Below are positions 53,251 to 64,000 of a DNA stretch of 64,000 bases, piece by piece. The notes under the pieces were generated by a model. That model made no database searches, was not told where the DNA came from, and saw only the letters and a list, made by a program, of their open reading frames with translations. The DNA is from Bradyrhizobium forestalis (lineage in GTDB: Bacteria > Pseudomonadota > Alphaproteobacteria > Rhizobiales > Xanthobacteraceae), in NCBI RefSeq assembly GCF_002795245.1, contig NZ_PGVG01000017.1, positions 1-64,000 of the forward strand, given 5' to 3'. The position numbers and the translations under genes were made by a program. Position 1 is the first letter of the stretch; every line of letters begins with the position of its first letter.

Positions 53251-53831
53251 GACACGCGCTCGCATCCTCGCGGCAGAATTTGCCCGAGCTATGCTCCGCT
53301 TCGCCCCCCTTCCAAAGAAAGGGCGCAAGGAAGACCGGGCGCCAGCTGGCACCCATAAGACCCCCGCGCTGAACGAATGCACACGCAATGCACAGGGGAG
53401 ACACAGGGCAGCCGAAACCCGGCCTTCCCTGCGCGATGGTTTGACGGCCTATGCCGCGCTCTCCCCGGAGCCGAATTCCTTCTGGCCTCCGTCACCCCAG
53501 CGAAATGCACGGCACCGCGCCGGTTGACGCGAGTGACGCCTTCGCCAAGGCTTGACCGTAGCAACGACGGCCAGGACCACACGGTTTCGCCGTACGCAGG
53601 CCATCCGGCTTCGCCAAGAGGCTTCGCCGGACATGGGCGCCGTTCGTCTCCGCGGCCCGCACCATGCTCACGAGGTTCATCTCGCCCCGCACGCGCAAGC
53701 TCCGCCTTAACGCCGCCCGCGTCCACCGCAACTCCCAGCCCGCGCTCGAAACGACGTACGACCGCCCCTTTGGTGGGCTGGGATGGGCGACACATACGAC
53801 AAATCCGAATTTCGGTAAAGTGGAATATTTT
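53251..53831. repeat. Dispersed ~600-bp intergenic element, copy 2
   Basis: This is the second copy of the element at 20478-21100, in the same orientation. It carries the shared blocks CTCGCATCCTCGCGG, CGGCCTTCCCTGCGCGATGG, GCTTGACCGTAGCAACGACG, CAGGACCACACGGTTT and the right end CCGAATTTCGGTAAAG with GAATATTTT. It fills most of the gene-free stretch 53140-53905 and stops about 75 bases before the higBA operators. I see no supportable gene in this stretch. Confidence 0.65.
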
Positions 53832-53905
53832 CGAGATAGCGACTTGACAGGGTGTTCGCCTGAGGGCCGGCCTTCCAGCCTCGGCGGAGCGCGGCAACGC
53901 CCTTG

Positions 53906-53959
53906 GTATCTCAACGAGATACGAAAGCCTTGAAATACGTATCTCGACAAGATACGTAT
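53906..53959. promoter_or_regulatory. Tandem operators of the higBA module
   Basis: Two sites of the form GTATCT-N5-AGATAC lie at 53906-53922 and 53939-53955, 33 bases centre to centre. The second extends to a perfect 10-base-arm palindrome, ATACGTATCT-CGACA-AGATACGTAT (53935-53959), that runs into the first possible start codon of higB. Such paired palindromes are typical binding sites of HigA-type antitoxins. Confidence 0.75.
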
Positions 53960-54249
53960 GGTCATGATCCAGAGCTTCAAGGGGAAGTTTGCCGATCCGA
54001 TCCTTCAGGGCCGCACGATTCCGAAGGGTTTTCCGGCGGACATTGCAAAGGTCGCACGCCGAAAGCTCATCATGGTGGACGCCGCTGACTTTCTCGAAGC
54101 GCTGAAATCACCTCCCGGCAACCGCCTTGAAGCTCTCAAAGGAGATTTTGGCGGGCAAGCACTCGATCCGCATCAACGATCAATGGCGAATCGTGTTCAG
54201 ATGGACCAATGCGGGCCCCGAAGACGTCGAGATCGTGGACTATCACTAG
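53958..54249 (+). pseudogene. higB: HigB-type toxin gene broken by a single-base frameshift
   Basis: The first 67 codons read as a HigB/RelE-family toxin: MIQSFKGKFADPILQG, KVARRKLIMVDAAD, PPGNRLEALKGDFGGQ. After the CAA at 54156-54158 one extra G (54159) shifts the frame. Reading from 54160 restores HSIRINDQWRIVFRWTNAGP and EDVEIVDYH with a stop at 54247-54249, exactly the family's C-terminus, 96 residues in all. Left as it stands, translation runs on in the wrong frame past the higA start. It may be a true mutation, a sequencing error, or a slippage site. The antitoxin gene and operators are intact. Confidence 0.85.
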
Positions 54250-54288
54250 TCAGACCCGGCCCCATGACCGGTCAAAAGGAGTTCGCAA

Positions 54289-54585
54289 ATGGCAAAGAAA
54301 CTTCCGCCGATTCATCCCGGCGAAATCCTGCGGGAAGAATTTCTCGTTCCTCTCAAGCTGACGCCCTACGCGGTCGCGGCCGCCCTGAACGTTCCACGCA
54401 CCCGGATCGAGCGCATCGCGCGTGAGGAAAAGCCCGTCACGGCCGACACTGCGCTGCGACTCGGCAAATTCTTCAAGACCGGCGCTGCGTTCTGGATGAA
54501 TATCCAGACCCGCTTCGACCTCGAAACGGCCGAAGACGTACTCGCACCTCAGATCAAGAAGATCATGTCCTACGAGGCGGTGTGA
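54289..54585 (+). CDS. higA: HigA-family antitoxin
   Basis: The 98-residue HTH protein of the VapI/HigA group starts KKLPPIHPGEILREEFLVPL. It has an HTH in LTPYAVAAALNVPRTRIERI (about 24-43) and RLGKFFKTGAAFWMNIQTRF typical for HigA. It would bind the two GTATCT-N5-AGATAC operators. AAAAGGAG precedes the ATG. It lies 39 bases after the frameshifted toxin gene, an order (toxin first) normal for higBA. Confidence 0.92.
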   Translation: MAKKLPPIHPGEILREEFLVPLKLTPYAVAAALNVPRTRIERIAREEKPVTADTALRLGKFFKTGAAFWMNIQTRFDLETAEDVLAPQIKKIMSYEAV

Positions 54586-54622
54586 GAGCGATGCAGTCGC
54601 GATGATAGAGCGACCAAACCCA

Positions 54623-55054
54623 ATGCCCGCAAAGTTCGAAGACATCATCACAGCCTTCGAGTTCGCCAATACCAACGGCGACATGGGGGAATTCTGCGCC
54701 TTCGTCTGCAGGCAAACCGGGAAGATCTACTACCAAACCGATTTTATGGACGTAGCTGAGTTCAACGACGAGTTGCCGGACGACATCGACGACGAGGAGA
54801 AATATCTCGCACTTCCCGACAAGCGTGAGCTCGACCTGGGCAAGCCGCTGGTGCTCGCTTTTTCCCGCGAGTTCCTGCCTGATGATTTCGATGACGTCCG
54901 GTATTTCTTCAGCAAGCGCGGCGGCTATCGGAAGTTCAAGGCCCTGCTTGCCCGACGAGGTGCGATCGAGCGCTGGCATGCCTTCGAGAATGAGGCGACG
55001 GAGCAGGCCTTGCGCGAGTGGTGCGCGCTAAATTCGATCGAAATCAAGGGCTGA
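54623..55054 (+). CDS. UPF0158-family protein
   Basis: The acidic protein of about 143 residues has the layout of UPF0158: KFEDIITAFEFANTNGDMGE at the start, a Gly-Lys-Ile-Tyr-Tyr beta motif (TGKIYYQTDF), acidic DDIDDEEKYLALPDKRELDL, and RYFFSKRGGYRKFKALLARR then WHAFENEATEQALREWC. Function is not known. A start seven codons upstream at 54602 is possible. It follows higA on the same strand. Confidence 0.82.
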   Translation: MPAKFEDIITAFEFANTNGDMGEFCAFVCRQTGKIYYQTDFMDVAEFNDELPDDIDDEEKYLALPDKRELDLGKPLVLAFSREFLPDDFDDVRYFFSKRGGYRKFKALLARRGAIERWHAFENEATEQALREWCALNSIEIKG

Positions 55055-55185
55055 TGCGGCGCTCGTTCGGACGCCATGACCCTGGAACCGACCGCAAAGC
55101 TGCCTCCGCCGTCTTCTCGCCCCCATTGTCATTCAGGAAGCTGGGCGGGGAGGCTTACGGTGGGCAAAGTTCCCAAGGGTTCCGT

Positions 55186-56211
55186 GTGATCGTCCGACGT
55201 CTTCTGCAACGCGACTCCAGTCATTCCGTTTCGCGCCGTGCGCTCCTGGGCGGATTTGTGTCGGCAGGGAGTGCCCTCGCGCTCGGCGGATGCGCCGGCT
55301 TGGGTGCGACCGGAGCGCGCTACGACGCCTCGTCCCTCTCCGTTGACCCCACATTGCTTGTCACCACCACGCGCAAGCCCGTGGGCGGCGGTCGCACCAA
55401 GCCCTGGTTTGGGCCGGAGCGCGCGACGAGCATGACGGTCGCGCGGGCCAAGCTGGTGGCCCCGGACGAGAGCCGTCTTTCTCTCGCCTCGGTCGGACTG
55501 GGCGATTGGCGTCTTGACCGGGTCGAACCGGTGGCGGCCGATGCTGGCGATCTCGCTGCGCAGGCCGGCGGAGGAGACGTGCTGATCTATGTGCACGGCT
55601 TCAAGCAGACATTCGAGACGGCGGTGCTGGATGCCGCCCATCTCTCCGATGGGATCAAGTTCCGCGGCCGGACCATGGTGTTCTCCTGGCCCTCCAAGGC
55701 CGGACTGTTCGACTATGCCTATGACCGTGACAGCGCGATGTGGTCTCGCGACAATTTCGAGCGCGTGCTCTCTGCGCTCGTGTCGGCACCGGGCGGCGGC
55801 CGCGTGCACATCGTTGCGCACAGCATGGGAACCATGCTGACGCTCGAAAGCCTGCGTCAGCTCTATGCGCGCTACGGCGACACGGTGACGAGCAAGATCG
55901 GCGCGGTGGTGTTTGCCGCGCCCGACATTGACATGGACGTGTTTTCCTCGGCGGTCCAGCGCATCGGCCCGCTGGCCGGCAAGATCACCGTGATCGCTGC
56001 GACGAACGACCGCGCGCTCGCGCTGTCGGGGCAGATCGCAGGCGGGATGACCAGGGTCGGCGCCGCCGAGAAGGCTGTCATCGCACAGCTCGGCGTGCGC
56101 GTGGTCGATGCCTCCCAGGAGGGCTGGGGCATCATCAACCACGACCTGTTTCTGTCGAATGCGGACGTGCAGCGGGCGATCCGCCGCGCGATCGACGGCA
56201 CGACGGCGTAA
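55186..56211 (+). CDS. DUF900-type alpha/beta-hydrolase lipoprotein
   Basis: The N-terminus has SRRALLGGFVSAGSALALGG followed by Cys, a twin-arginine-like signal with a lipobox, so the 341-residue protein is probably exported and lipid-anchored. The alpha/beta-hydrolase core has DVLIYVHGFKQTFETAVLDA (HG oxyanion motif) and the nucleophile elbow VAHSMGTMLTLES, and a C-terminal GIINHDLFLSNADV supplies the likely His. This is the DUF900 group. The GTG at 55186 follows AAGGG and gives the best signal peptide; an upstream ATG would not. Confidence 0.82.
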   Translation: MIVRRLLQRDSSHSVSRRALLGGFVSAGSALALGGCAGLGATGARYDASSLSVDPTLLVTTTRKPVGGGRTKPWFGPERATSMTVARAKLVAPDESRLSLASVGLGDWRLDRVEPVAADAGDLAAQAGGGDVLIYVHGFKQTFETAVLDAAHLSDGIKFRGRTMVFSWPSKAGLFDYAYDRDSAMWSRDNFERVLSALVSAPGGGRVHIVAHSMGTMLTLESLRQLYARYGDTVTSKIGAVVFAAPDIDMDVFSSAVQRIGPLAGKITVIAATNDRALALSGQIAGGMTRVGAAEKAVIAQLGVRVVDASQEGWGIINHDLFLSNADVQRAIRRAIDGTTA

Positions 56212-56235
56212 GAAAGCGGCTTGCGCCGCGTCATG

Positions 56236-58053
56236 CTACGCGATCAAACGCTGCACCAATGCCGACTCGCTCGAGTAGGTCAGGAGCGCCTCGTGAGTGG
56301 CCCGGGTCACCCCGACATAGGTCAGCCGGACACATTCCTCGACCGTCTCGCCGTGGCGGCCGAGCGAGCCCAAGCCGGCAATGGCGACGCAGGGAAACTC
56401 CAGCCCTTTCGCACTGTGCATGCTCAAGAACCGCACGGCCACCCGCTTGATCGAAACTCTGTTGCGATTGTCTTTGGCGATGTCGACCGGCACGTCATGC
56501 CTGGCGAGGATCTGCGCGACCCGCCCGCCGATCCAGTGCTCGGGGTAGAGACACGCCATCTGCGACCAGTCGTATCCGGCTTTTTTCCGGTCGAGAAACC
56601 ACTCGGCGACGCAGTGAGCTTCTGCGTCGATGCTCACGCACCGGCGCACGGCCGGCTCCAGTCCCTGCCGACCCGCATCTTCGGGCAACAGGATGGCGTG
56701 CTCATCGTCGGCCGTGATGCCGGGAGCGCCAATGACGTCTGCGGCGAAGCGTCTCGCGAAGGCAACGATTTGGGCGGTGTTGCGATAGTTGACCTTCAAC
56801 ACGGTCGTTCTGCCCTTGGCTTCAATGCCGAGTTGACTCCACACCGGGCGCTCGCGCCCCTTATAGATGGCCTGGATATCGTCGTAGACGACCATCAGCG
56901 CCTTCGTGCGCGGGTTCACCATCTTGGCCGCAAGCGCGAGCCATTGCGGCTCGAAGTCGTGTGCCTCGTCGATCAGGACGGCGTCGTATTGCTCCGCCGG
57001 GATATGGCCTTGATCGACCGCCTTCACGACCTCTGAAACGCTCGCAGCCAGGCGCTCTGCGTAGTCTGGATAATCTCGCTCGGATGGGGCGGGAATTCCG
57101 TAAGTCCGCAGCATCCGGTAACACCAGGAATGAAAGGTGAGAACCTGAACGCGGTCCTCCACGCCCCTGCTCTGCATGGCATCCTCGAGCCGCCCGGCGA
57201 TGCCGTTGGCGTAACACAGGATGAGCACCGGCTTTGCCGCCGCACGTGCCAGATACTCGGCGCGAAAGGCCAGGATCAGGGTCTTGCCCGATCCGGCGAC
57301 GCCGCGAATGATTCGATGCCCCTCGCCCAGACTGCGCGCGAACTGCTCCTGATGCAGGTCCATGACCGCAAGCGTCCGGTCCGAAGGATCGGCCCGGGGC
57401 GGCTCGTCCAGAGGCAGGGCAATCTGTCGTATGCGGATTTCCGGAAAGAGCAGCGCCCTCAGGCGGTCGAACTGCGGCATGGACAGCGGCTCTCCGAGAC
57501 GCGGATGAACCATGCGCCACAATCCGGTCCGGAATTCCTCGGGATCGGCGCCCTCCGTCATTTCATCCTTGAACAGACAGAGATGCTCGGCCAGCACCTC
57601 CTTGAGATTGGTCTGGTCGAACTGCTTGCGCGTGATGTTGGTGAAGACGGCCCCGAAACCGAACGGAACGAAGGGCCGGCCCGCGAAGCGATGACCGGGC
57701 GGAAACAACAATTGCCCGTCGCGCTCCAGCGTGCGCACGACCTCGAACGTATACTTGCGGGCCTGCTCGAGCGGATTGCTCTCCCGTACGACACCGCGAG
57801 TTGTCAGCAGCTCGACCTTGGTCTTGTCCGCCGAAACGATCGTCTCCAGGCGCCAGTCCTTCACCTCGAGCACGAGCAGGCCGTTCGCGGGATGAACGAT
57901 GATGAAATCCGGATGCCGGTTGAGAGGGCCAACAGGGAGGTTGTGCCAAACGACAGCGTTGTCTTCGAGGAAGTCCTTGAGTCGTTCCGCCAGCCGCAGC
58001 TCCCCACGGCTGTCGAAGCGCGCGAAGCCCAGGCTGGGGATCAGAACTGCCAT
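56236..58053 (-). CDS. NERD-domain nuclease-helicase (UvrD/Rep-like)
   Basis: The 605-residue protein joins a NERD nuclease-related domain (about 15-125; HPDFIIVHPANGLLVLEVKD, with the D...ExK arrangement of PD-(D/E)xK nucleases) to a superfamily 1 helicase. The helicase has Walker A GVAGSGKTLIL (about 257), VLIDEAHDFEPQWLAL, VNYRNTAQIVAFARRF, and the C-terminal FLSMHSAKGLEFPCVAIAGL and YVGVTRATHEALL motifs. Single NERD-helicases are known from accessory regions and include anti-mobile-element functions. It lies alone between the DUF900 gene and the hydrogenase cluster. Confidence 0.88.
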   Translation of the reverse strand: MAVLIPSLGFARFDSRGELRLAERLKDFLEDNAVVWHNLPVGPLNRHPDFIIVHPANGLLVLEVKDWRLETIVSADKTKVELLTTRGVVRESNPLEQARKYTFEVVRTLERDGQLLFPPGHRFAGRPFVPFGFGAVFTNITRKQFDQTNLKEVLAEHLCLFKDEMTEGADPEEFRTGLWRMVHPRLGEPLSMPQFDRLRALLFPEIRIRQIALPLDEPPRADPSDRTLAVMDLHQEQFARSLGEGHRIIRGVAGSGKTLILAFRAEYLARAAAKPVLILCYANGIAGRLEDAMQSRGVEDRVQVLTFHSWCYRMLRTYGIPAPSERDYPDYAERLAASVSEVVKAVDQGHIPAEQYDAVLIDEAHDFEPQWLALAAKMVNPRTKALMVVYDDIQAIYKGRERPVWSQLGIEAKGRTTVLKVNYRNTAQIVAFARRFAADVIGAPGITADDEHAILLPEDAGRQGLEPAVRRCVSIDAEAHCVAEWFLDRKKAGYDWSQMACLYPEHWIGGRVAQILARHDVPVDIAKDNRNRVSIKRVAVRFLSMHSAKGLEFPCVAIAGLGSLGRHGETVEECVRLTYVGVTRATHEALLTYSSESALVQRLIA

Positions 58054-58328
58054 GTTACGACCGCGAGTGCCATTGCGGACCACCTTGTGAGGCTACGTGC
58101 ATAGCAGGGCGGTCTCTCCAGGCTCACATGGTTGCCTAGAGTGTGCAGGTTTTCAATGGTTTAGGATTTGTCTGGCGCGCCATTCAGAATATAACCGAAA
58201 ACCCTTATGTAATTGAGATCTCTATATGATTTCTTCCGTTCCGACGCCCTTAACACAGCGTCCGCGTCCTGGGAACAGAGCCGGCGCGAGCTTGCTCGTT
58301 CCAGCCGAGCTGCACCTCCTTGAACGTT

Positions 58329-59670
58329 CTAGGCCACCGGGAGGGTAAAGGAGAACGTCGCTCCCCCATCTGCCCCGTTGGTTGCCGAGAGTTCGCCTCC
58401 GTGCTCGCGCACGATGCCGTAGCTGATCCACAGGCCCAGGCCTGTCCCCTCGCCAACGCGCTTCGTGGTGAAGAACGGCTCGAAGATGTGGCTGATGTGA
58501 TCCTTGTCGATTCCCGGCCCGTTGTCCGAAATCCTGAACAGGATTTCGCTGCCCTTGCGCACCGCCGAGACGACCAGCCGAGGCAATTCGGTGCCACGCA
58601 TCGCGTCGATCGCATTCTCCACCAGGTTGACGATCACCTGGTGCAATTGCCCTTCATTGCCGGAGATCCAGAGCTCCGGCTCGACCTCTATCTGCAAATC
58701 GATGCGGACTTGCTTGGTGCGCACGGCCCACAGCACCGCGGTGTTGATCAGCCGCTCGATGTTGACGCGCTCGACCTCGCCGAGCTTGCTGAAGGACAGC
58801 CGGCGCAAATTCTTCACGATCTCGCTGATGCGGACCGCGCCCTCCATGGTGCCTTCGATCAACGGGCCGAAATCCTCGAGAATCTCGTCGATGCGCAGAC
58901 TCTTCCTTTGCACCGCGAGGTCACCCGCCTTGCCCTTGCCGTGGACCGCGTCGAGATAGGCGACGATCGCCGTGCGATAGCGCATGAGGGTGTGGATGTT
59001 GCCGTAGACGAAGCTGATCGGGTTGTTCAGCTCGTGCGCGACGCCGGCGACGAGCCGGCCGAGGCTTGCCATCTTCTCCTGCTCGACCAATTGGCGCTGG
59101 GCGCGCTGCAACTCATGATGGGCCTTGTGCAAAGCCTCGTAAGCGCGGCGAAGCTCGCCGATCGGCCGTCCCGTCAGCACCACACCGATGAAACGGCCGC
59201 GATGATCGTGGCGGGGCGAGCTGTTGATGGCGAACAGATCGGAGCTGCCGCCTTCACTGGAAAACCGCAGCTCGCCGTCCACCACGTCGGAGGCGCTCCG
59301 TGGCTTCAGGAGCGGCACCAGCCTGGTATTGTCAGCATCGTCGATGACGTCGGCGATGTTCTTGCCGACGATGTCGGCCACACCGCGGCCGAGCGTATGC
59401 TGGAACGCGGAATTGACCTGCTGCACCAGTCCTTTCGCGTCGCAGACGATGAGGATGTCGGAGACGGATTCGATGACGTTGGTGACGAAGGCCTGGGCTT
59501 CCTCAAGCTCCGCATTCTTGTGCTCGAGGTCAACCTCGTAACGAAGGAGGTCGGAATAAACCTCGTCCATCTTCCGGATGACTTCGATCCAGGCGCCCTC
59601 GCGCTCGTGATCGAACTCGATCGCGCCGCGATTGGTGATCAACTTGAGCAGCGATTCGGTTTCGCCGGCT

Positions 59671-59696
<26 letters not shown>
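58329..59696 (-). CDS. hupT: HupT/HoxJ-type sensor histidine kinase of the uptake hydrogenase
   Basis: The 455-residue soluble kinase has a PAS domain at about 68-180 (VIESVSDILIVCDAKGLVQQ), a HisKA motif with phospho-His221 in GVAHELNNPISF, and the ATPase boxes NLVENAIDAM, DNGPGID and GEGTGLGLW. It has no membrane helix, as in HupT. In the known system HupT phosphorylates HoxA/HupR in the absence of hydrogen, relayed by the HupUV sensor. It overlaps hoxA by 26 bases, confirming the pair. HupUV is not in this window. Confidence 0.87.
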
Positions 59697-61121
<1,425 letters not shown>

Positions 61122-61125
<4 letters not shown>

Positions 61126-62825
61126 GATCGCACCGTCATGCGGGTGGACTGGACAGGCGTCCGCCGCGACCGGTGATTGGCGATGGTCAGCGGCGTGCGC
61201 GATTTCGGCACCTTGTGAATGAAGTTGTAGCGGGCGACGTGGTAGCTCGGATCGAATCCGTAGAAATTGAGCCGCATCCGCCGCAGCTCCTCGTCGCGAT
61301 AGGCCTGCAACGGCTTTTCGGCCTCGTCGGCCGCGCGACGTCGCTGCTTGTCGGCAAGGCGTGCGGCAAAACCATTGTCCGCCGCCATGGCGGCACCGCG
61401 TGCCACGAGATCAGCGTCCGCGAGCTCCGCGCCCGACAGCACGCGGTCGACGATGCCGAGACGCTGCGCCTCCGCCACCCCCATCGGCAGCCGGCACTGC
61501 GTGATCCGGGTCGCGTTCGCGGCTCCCGCACGGCGCGGCAGCAGATAGGTCCAGTATTCCGAGCCGTAGAGATTGCCCATATCCTTGTAATGCGGATTGA
61601 GGACGATCTGGTCGCTCGCCCAGACTTCGTCGGCGGCAAGACTCAGGAACACGCCGCCCGCCCCCGCATTGCCTCTGATAACCGAGACGACGAGACGATC
61701 GGTGGTCTCGATGATCGCGCGGGCAAGATCGTCGATCGCATTGATGTTGCGCCAGGACTCGTCCGCAGCGCTGTCGGCCGCCTCGATCTCGGCAAGATGA
61801 ATGCCGTTCGACCAATAGTCGCGGCCGCCGGTCAGCAGCAGCACCCTGGTCGGGCGCGCCAGCGCAGCGCGATAGGCCTCGAGCAAGGCTTCGCAGTCGC
61901 CGGAGCTCATCGCGCCGTTGTAGAAGGAGAATTGCAGCTCGCCGATCTCGCCATGCTCGCGATATTGGATCGGCGCGTAGCCGCAGCCGGGCCGGTGCGG
62001 CAGCTGCGCGGCTTCCGTGGCGAAGACTTTTGCTGCCGGCAGTTTCAGGCTCTTCGGCGCGAGGCGTTTGACGTGGCCGATCCAGACCGCGCCGTCGACG
62101 GTGGCACGCGCAAGTGCACCGTCGCACTGCGCGACGATGGTGCCGGGCACGCCAAAAATCTCGTGCGCCTCGTGCGCGTCGAGCAACCTGACATCCTCGA
62201 AGAACAGGCTGTCGACGAGGCCGGGCATGCCGTCGGCACTGTTGATCTTGCGCAGGACGGTTTCGGTCGTGTCGTGCTGCCAGTCGATCGTCCGGTCCGC
62301 TTGGCGACAGGGCCCGCGCACGCGAATGCGCGGATCGCCCGCACGCATCGGCTGCGGCGTCGCTCGTCCGGATTCGATGGCGTCAACGGCTTCAAGCACC
62401 GCCGCGACGGCGCACGACGTCACCTCGCTGCGGTAGATGCTGGATTTTGCGGCGCGCCGCATCGGGAAGGTGCGGAAAGCCCAGACCGGGCCGGCATCGA
62501 ACTCACCGTCCGCCTGGAGCACCGTGACGCCCCACTCGCTGGCGCCTTCGAGAATGGCCCAGTCGAGCGCGGCCGGCCCGCGGTCGCCGGGCGGGCCGGG
62601 ATGCACGATCAGGCACCGCACGCTCCGCCAAACGTCGTCAGGGATCGCCCGCTTCAGGAACGGCGCAATCACCAGATCGGGCCGATGCAGCGCCAAGCTC
62701 TCGCGCGTGACATCGGCGTGGATATCGAGCTCGACCGAGACCTCATGGCCCCGCTCCCTGAGCTCGACATGGAGCCGCTGCGTCAGGCTGTTGAAGGAAT
62801 GCGATAGCAGCAGGATGCGCATCAT
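61122..62825 (-). CDS. hoxX: HoxX/HypX, CO-ligand synthesis for [NiFe]-hydrogenase
   Basis: The 567-residue protein has a formyl-transferase-like N-terminal half (VIAPFLKRAIPDDVWRSVRC; IVHPGPPGDRGPAALDWAIL) and a crotonase-like C-terminal half (RVLLLTGGRDYWSNGIHLAE; GNAGAGGVFLSLAADEVWAS). This is the HoxX/HypX layout. In aerobic hydrogen-oxidising bacteria HypX makes the CO ligand of the [NiFe] centre from formyl-tetrahydrofolate through formyl-CoA. It is 5 bases after hypE and overlaps hoxA, so it is in the operon. Confidence 0.94.
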
Positions 62826-62830
62826 CGTCC

Positions 62831-63871
62831 TCAGCAGATCCTGGGCAGTTGCTCGCCCGACAGCCAGTCGACGATTCGACCGCCGCCAAAGCTCGTCGCC
62901 ATCTGTACGAAATGATGATCGTCGGCAACGGCCTCGCCGATGTCGGCAGCGTCGCGGCCGAGCGGATGTGCCCGCATCGCGGCCAGCACGGTGTTGGCAA
63001 CCTCCGGCGCCACGATCGCGACCAGCTTGCCCTCATTGGCGACGTGGAGCGGATCGAGCCCGAGCAGCTCGCAGGCCGCCGCCACGCCCGGCTTCACCGG
63101 GATCGCCTCCTCCTGGAGACGGAAACCGAGGTCGGACTGCTGAGCGATCTCGTTCAGCGTGGCGGCGAGGCCGCCGCGCGTGGGATCGCGCATCAGGCGA
63201 ATGCCGCGGCCGCCGGCCTCCACCATCCTCGCGACGAGATCGTTCAGCGACGCCGAGTCCGAGATGACCTCGGTCTCGAAGGCGAGATTCTGCCGCCTGG
63301 ACATGATGGCAACGCCGTGATCGCCGAGCGTGCCGGAGATCAGGACGCGATCGCCGACGCGCGCGTTCTCGGCCGAGAGATCGAGCCCGTCAGGCACGAC
63401 ACCGACGCCGGCGGTCGAGATGAACAACCCGTCGGCCTTGCCGCGTTCGACCACTTTGGTGTCACCGGTGATGATGTAGACGCCGGCGTCGCGCGCCGCC
63501 TGCCCCATGGATTCAGCGATCATCTTGAGGTCGGCGAACCGAAAGCCTTCCTCGATGATGAAGCTCGCCGAGAGATAGAGCGGTTTGGCTCCGGCCATGG
63601 CGATGTCGTTGACGGTGCCGTGCACCGCGAGCGAGCCGATATTCCCGCCGGGGAAAAACAGCGGCGAGACCACATAGCCGTCGGTCGTCATCACCATGCG
63701 CCCGGCGCCGACCTCGAACGCCGACTGGTCGTTGCCGCGCGCCAGCCATTCATTGCCGAAGGCTTCATGGAACAGGCCCGAGATCAACTGCGCCATGGCG
63801 CGGCCGCCTGAGCCGTGAGACAGGTCGACGCAGCCGTTCTTGATATCGAGCTTGCGCTGATAGGCCTTCAT
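62831..63871 (-). CDS. hypE: Hydrogenase maturation protein HypE
   Basis: The 346-residue protein of the PurM/HypE type starts with CVDLSHGSGGRAMAQLISGL, has HGTVNDIAMAGAKPLYLSAS (ATP site), DPTRGGLAATLNEIAQQSDL, and ends LPRIC. The C-terminal Cys is the residue that becomes thiocyanate for transfer of the CN ligands to the iron with HypCD. Its start overlaps the stop of hypD (ATGA). Confidence 0.96.
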   Translation of the reverse strand: MKAYQRKLDIKNGCVDLSHGSGGRAMAQLISGLFHEAFGNEWLARGNDQSAFEVGAGRMVMTTDGYVVSPLFFPGGNIGSLAVHGTVNDIAMAGAKPLYLSASFIIEEGFRFADLKMIAESMGQAARDAGVYIITGDTKVVERGKADGLFISTAGVGVVPDGLDLSAENARVGDRVLISGTLGDHGVAIMSRRQNLAFETEVISDSASLNDLVARMVEAGGRGIRLMRDPTRGGLAATLNEIAQQSDLGFRLQEEAIPVKPGVAAACELLGLDPLHVANEGKLVAIVAPEVANTVLAAMRAHPLGRDAADIGEAVADDHHFVQMATSFGGGRIVDWLSGEQLPRIC

Positions 63872-64000
63872 GACGCCCGCCTCTGCTGATAGTCGCGGAA
63901 ACGGCCATAGGTCCAGTGTGCAGCGCAGGCGCCTTCGGAGGAGACCATGCAGGAGCCCATCGGCGTCTCCGGCGTGCAGACGGTGCCGAACAGCTTGCAG
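63868..64000 (-). CDS. hypD: Hydrogenase maturation protein HypD, C-terminal end (partial)
   Basis: The frame enters from the right edge of the window and codes for the last 43 residues: KLFGTVCTPETPMGSCMVSS, then EGACAAHW and a short tail. The P-E-TPMG and MVSSEGACAA motifs are the C-terminal signature of HypD, the iron-sulfur scaffold that assembles the Fe(CN)2CO unit. The Cys residues of the [4Fe-4S] site are partly here. It overlaps hypE by 3 bases. Confidence 0.92.
   Translation of the reverse strand, partial: CKLFGTVCTPETPMGSCMVSSEGACAAHWTYGRFRDYQQRRAS

Noticed and set aside
53958..54425. A single intact 155-residue protein over the higB region
   Set aside because: Only the first 67 residues match HigB; the remainder is out of frame and overlaps higA. 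A one-base correction restores the HigB end exactly.

Overview
The window is high-GC and gene-dense, and it reads as chromosomal DNA of an alphaproteobacterium of the Bradyrhizobium type. Pointers are the hydrogenase-maturation and regulation genes in the order hypD-hypE-hoxX-hoxA-hupT, many acyl-CoA metabolism genes, and numerous palindromic intergenic repeats of the kind common in Bradyrhizobium and relatives. The genus is an inference from gene content and style, not from a marker gene. I saw no rRNA, tRNA, CRISPR array, transposase or integrase.

Layout. 0.2-5.6 kb holds envelope genes: a small membrane peptide, a secreted CXXCH protein, a proline-rich membrane protein with a clear terminator, two TPM-domain proteins and LemA. 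5.8-9.0 kb is an enoyl-CoA hydratase plus two acyl-CoA dehydrogenases in one operon. 9.2-13.7 kb carries an orphan CoxL/XdhA-type molybdoenzyme subunit, a DapA-family lyase and a Tat-exported VOC protein. 13.9-19.9 kb has an HtrA-PDZ protein lacking catalytic His and Ser, coupled to a short LuxR-type regulator, then a two-component system, a Gly/His-rich secreted protein and Tex. 19.9-21.3 kb is repeat-rich. 21.3-24.0 kb pairs a cyanuric-acid-hydrolase/barbiturase-type enzyme with an amidase. 24.2-30.8 kb contains a double-hotdog thioesterase, a PilZ protein, the dgoK-dgoA pair and an LLM monooxygenase with its flavin reductase. 30.8-38.8 kb has a cytokinin-dehydrogenase-like flavoprotein, a LysR regulator, an AcoR-type sigma-54 activator and a single-chain biotin-dependent carboxylase.

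39.0-47.2 kb is the most striking part. Two large genes face the same way: a TIR-NACHT-TPR protein (1494 aa) and a SLOG/TRAFs-TPR/patatin/transmembrane protein (1065 aa). Each is preceded by a closely similar promoter-like element (TTGC-Y, 16 bp, TATC-T). Together they look like an immune pair in which a TIR-bearing NLR-like sensor could make a nucleotide signal read by a SLOG-controlled membrane phospholipase. This is inferred from domain logic; no function is shown here. 47.4-58.1 kb continues as accessory DNA: small unknown genes, a TetR-tautomerase divergent pair with a double operator, a G3E GTPase with an N-acyl-amino-acid-deacylase-like enzyme, a second copy of a ~600-bp dispersed element, a higBA module with frameshifted toxin, and a NERD-helicase.

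58.3-64.0 kb is the downstream end of an uptake-hydrogenase cluster, all on the minus strand with overlapping genes; hypD runs off the right edge.
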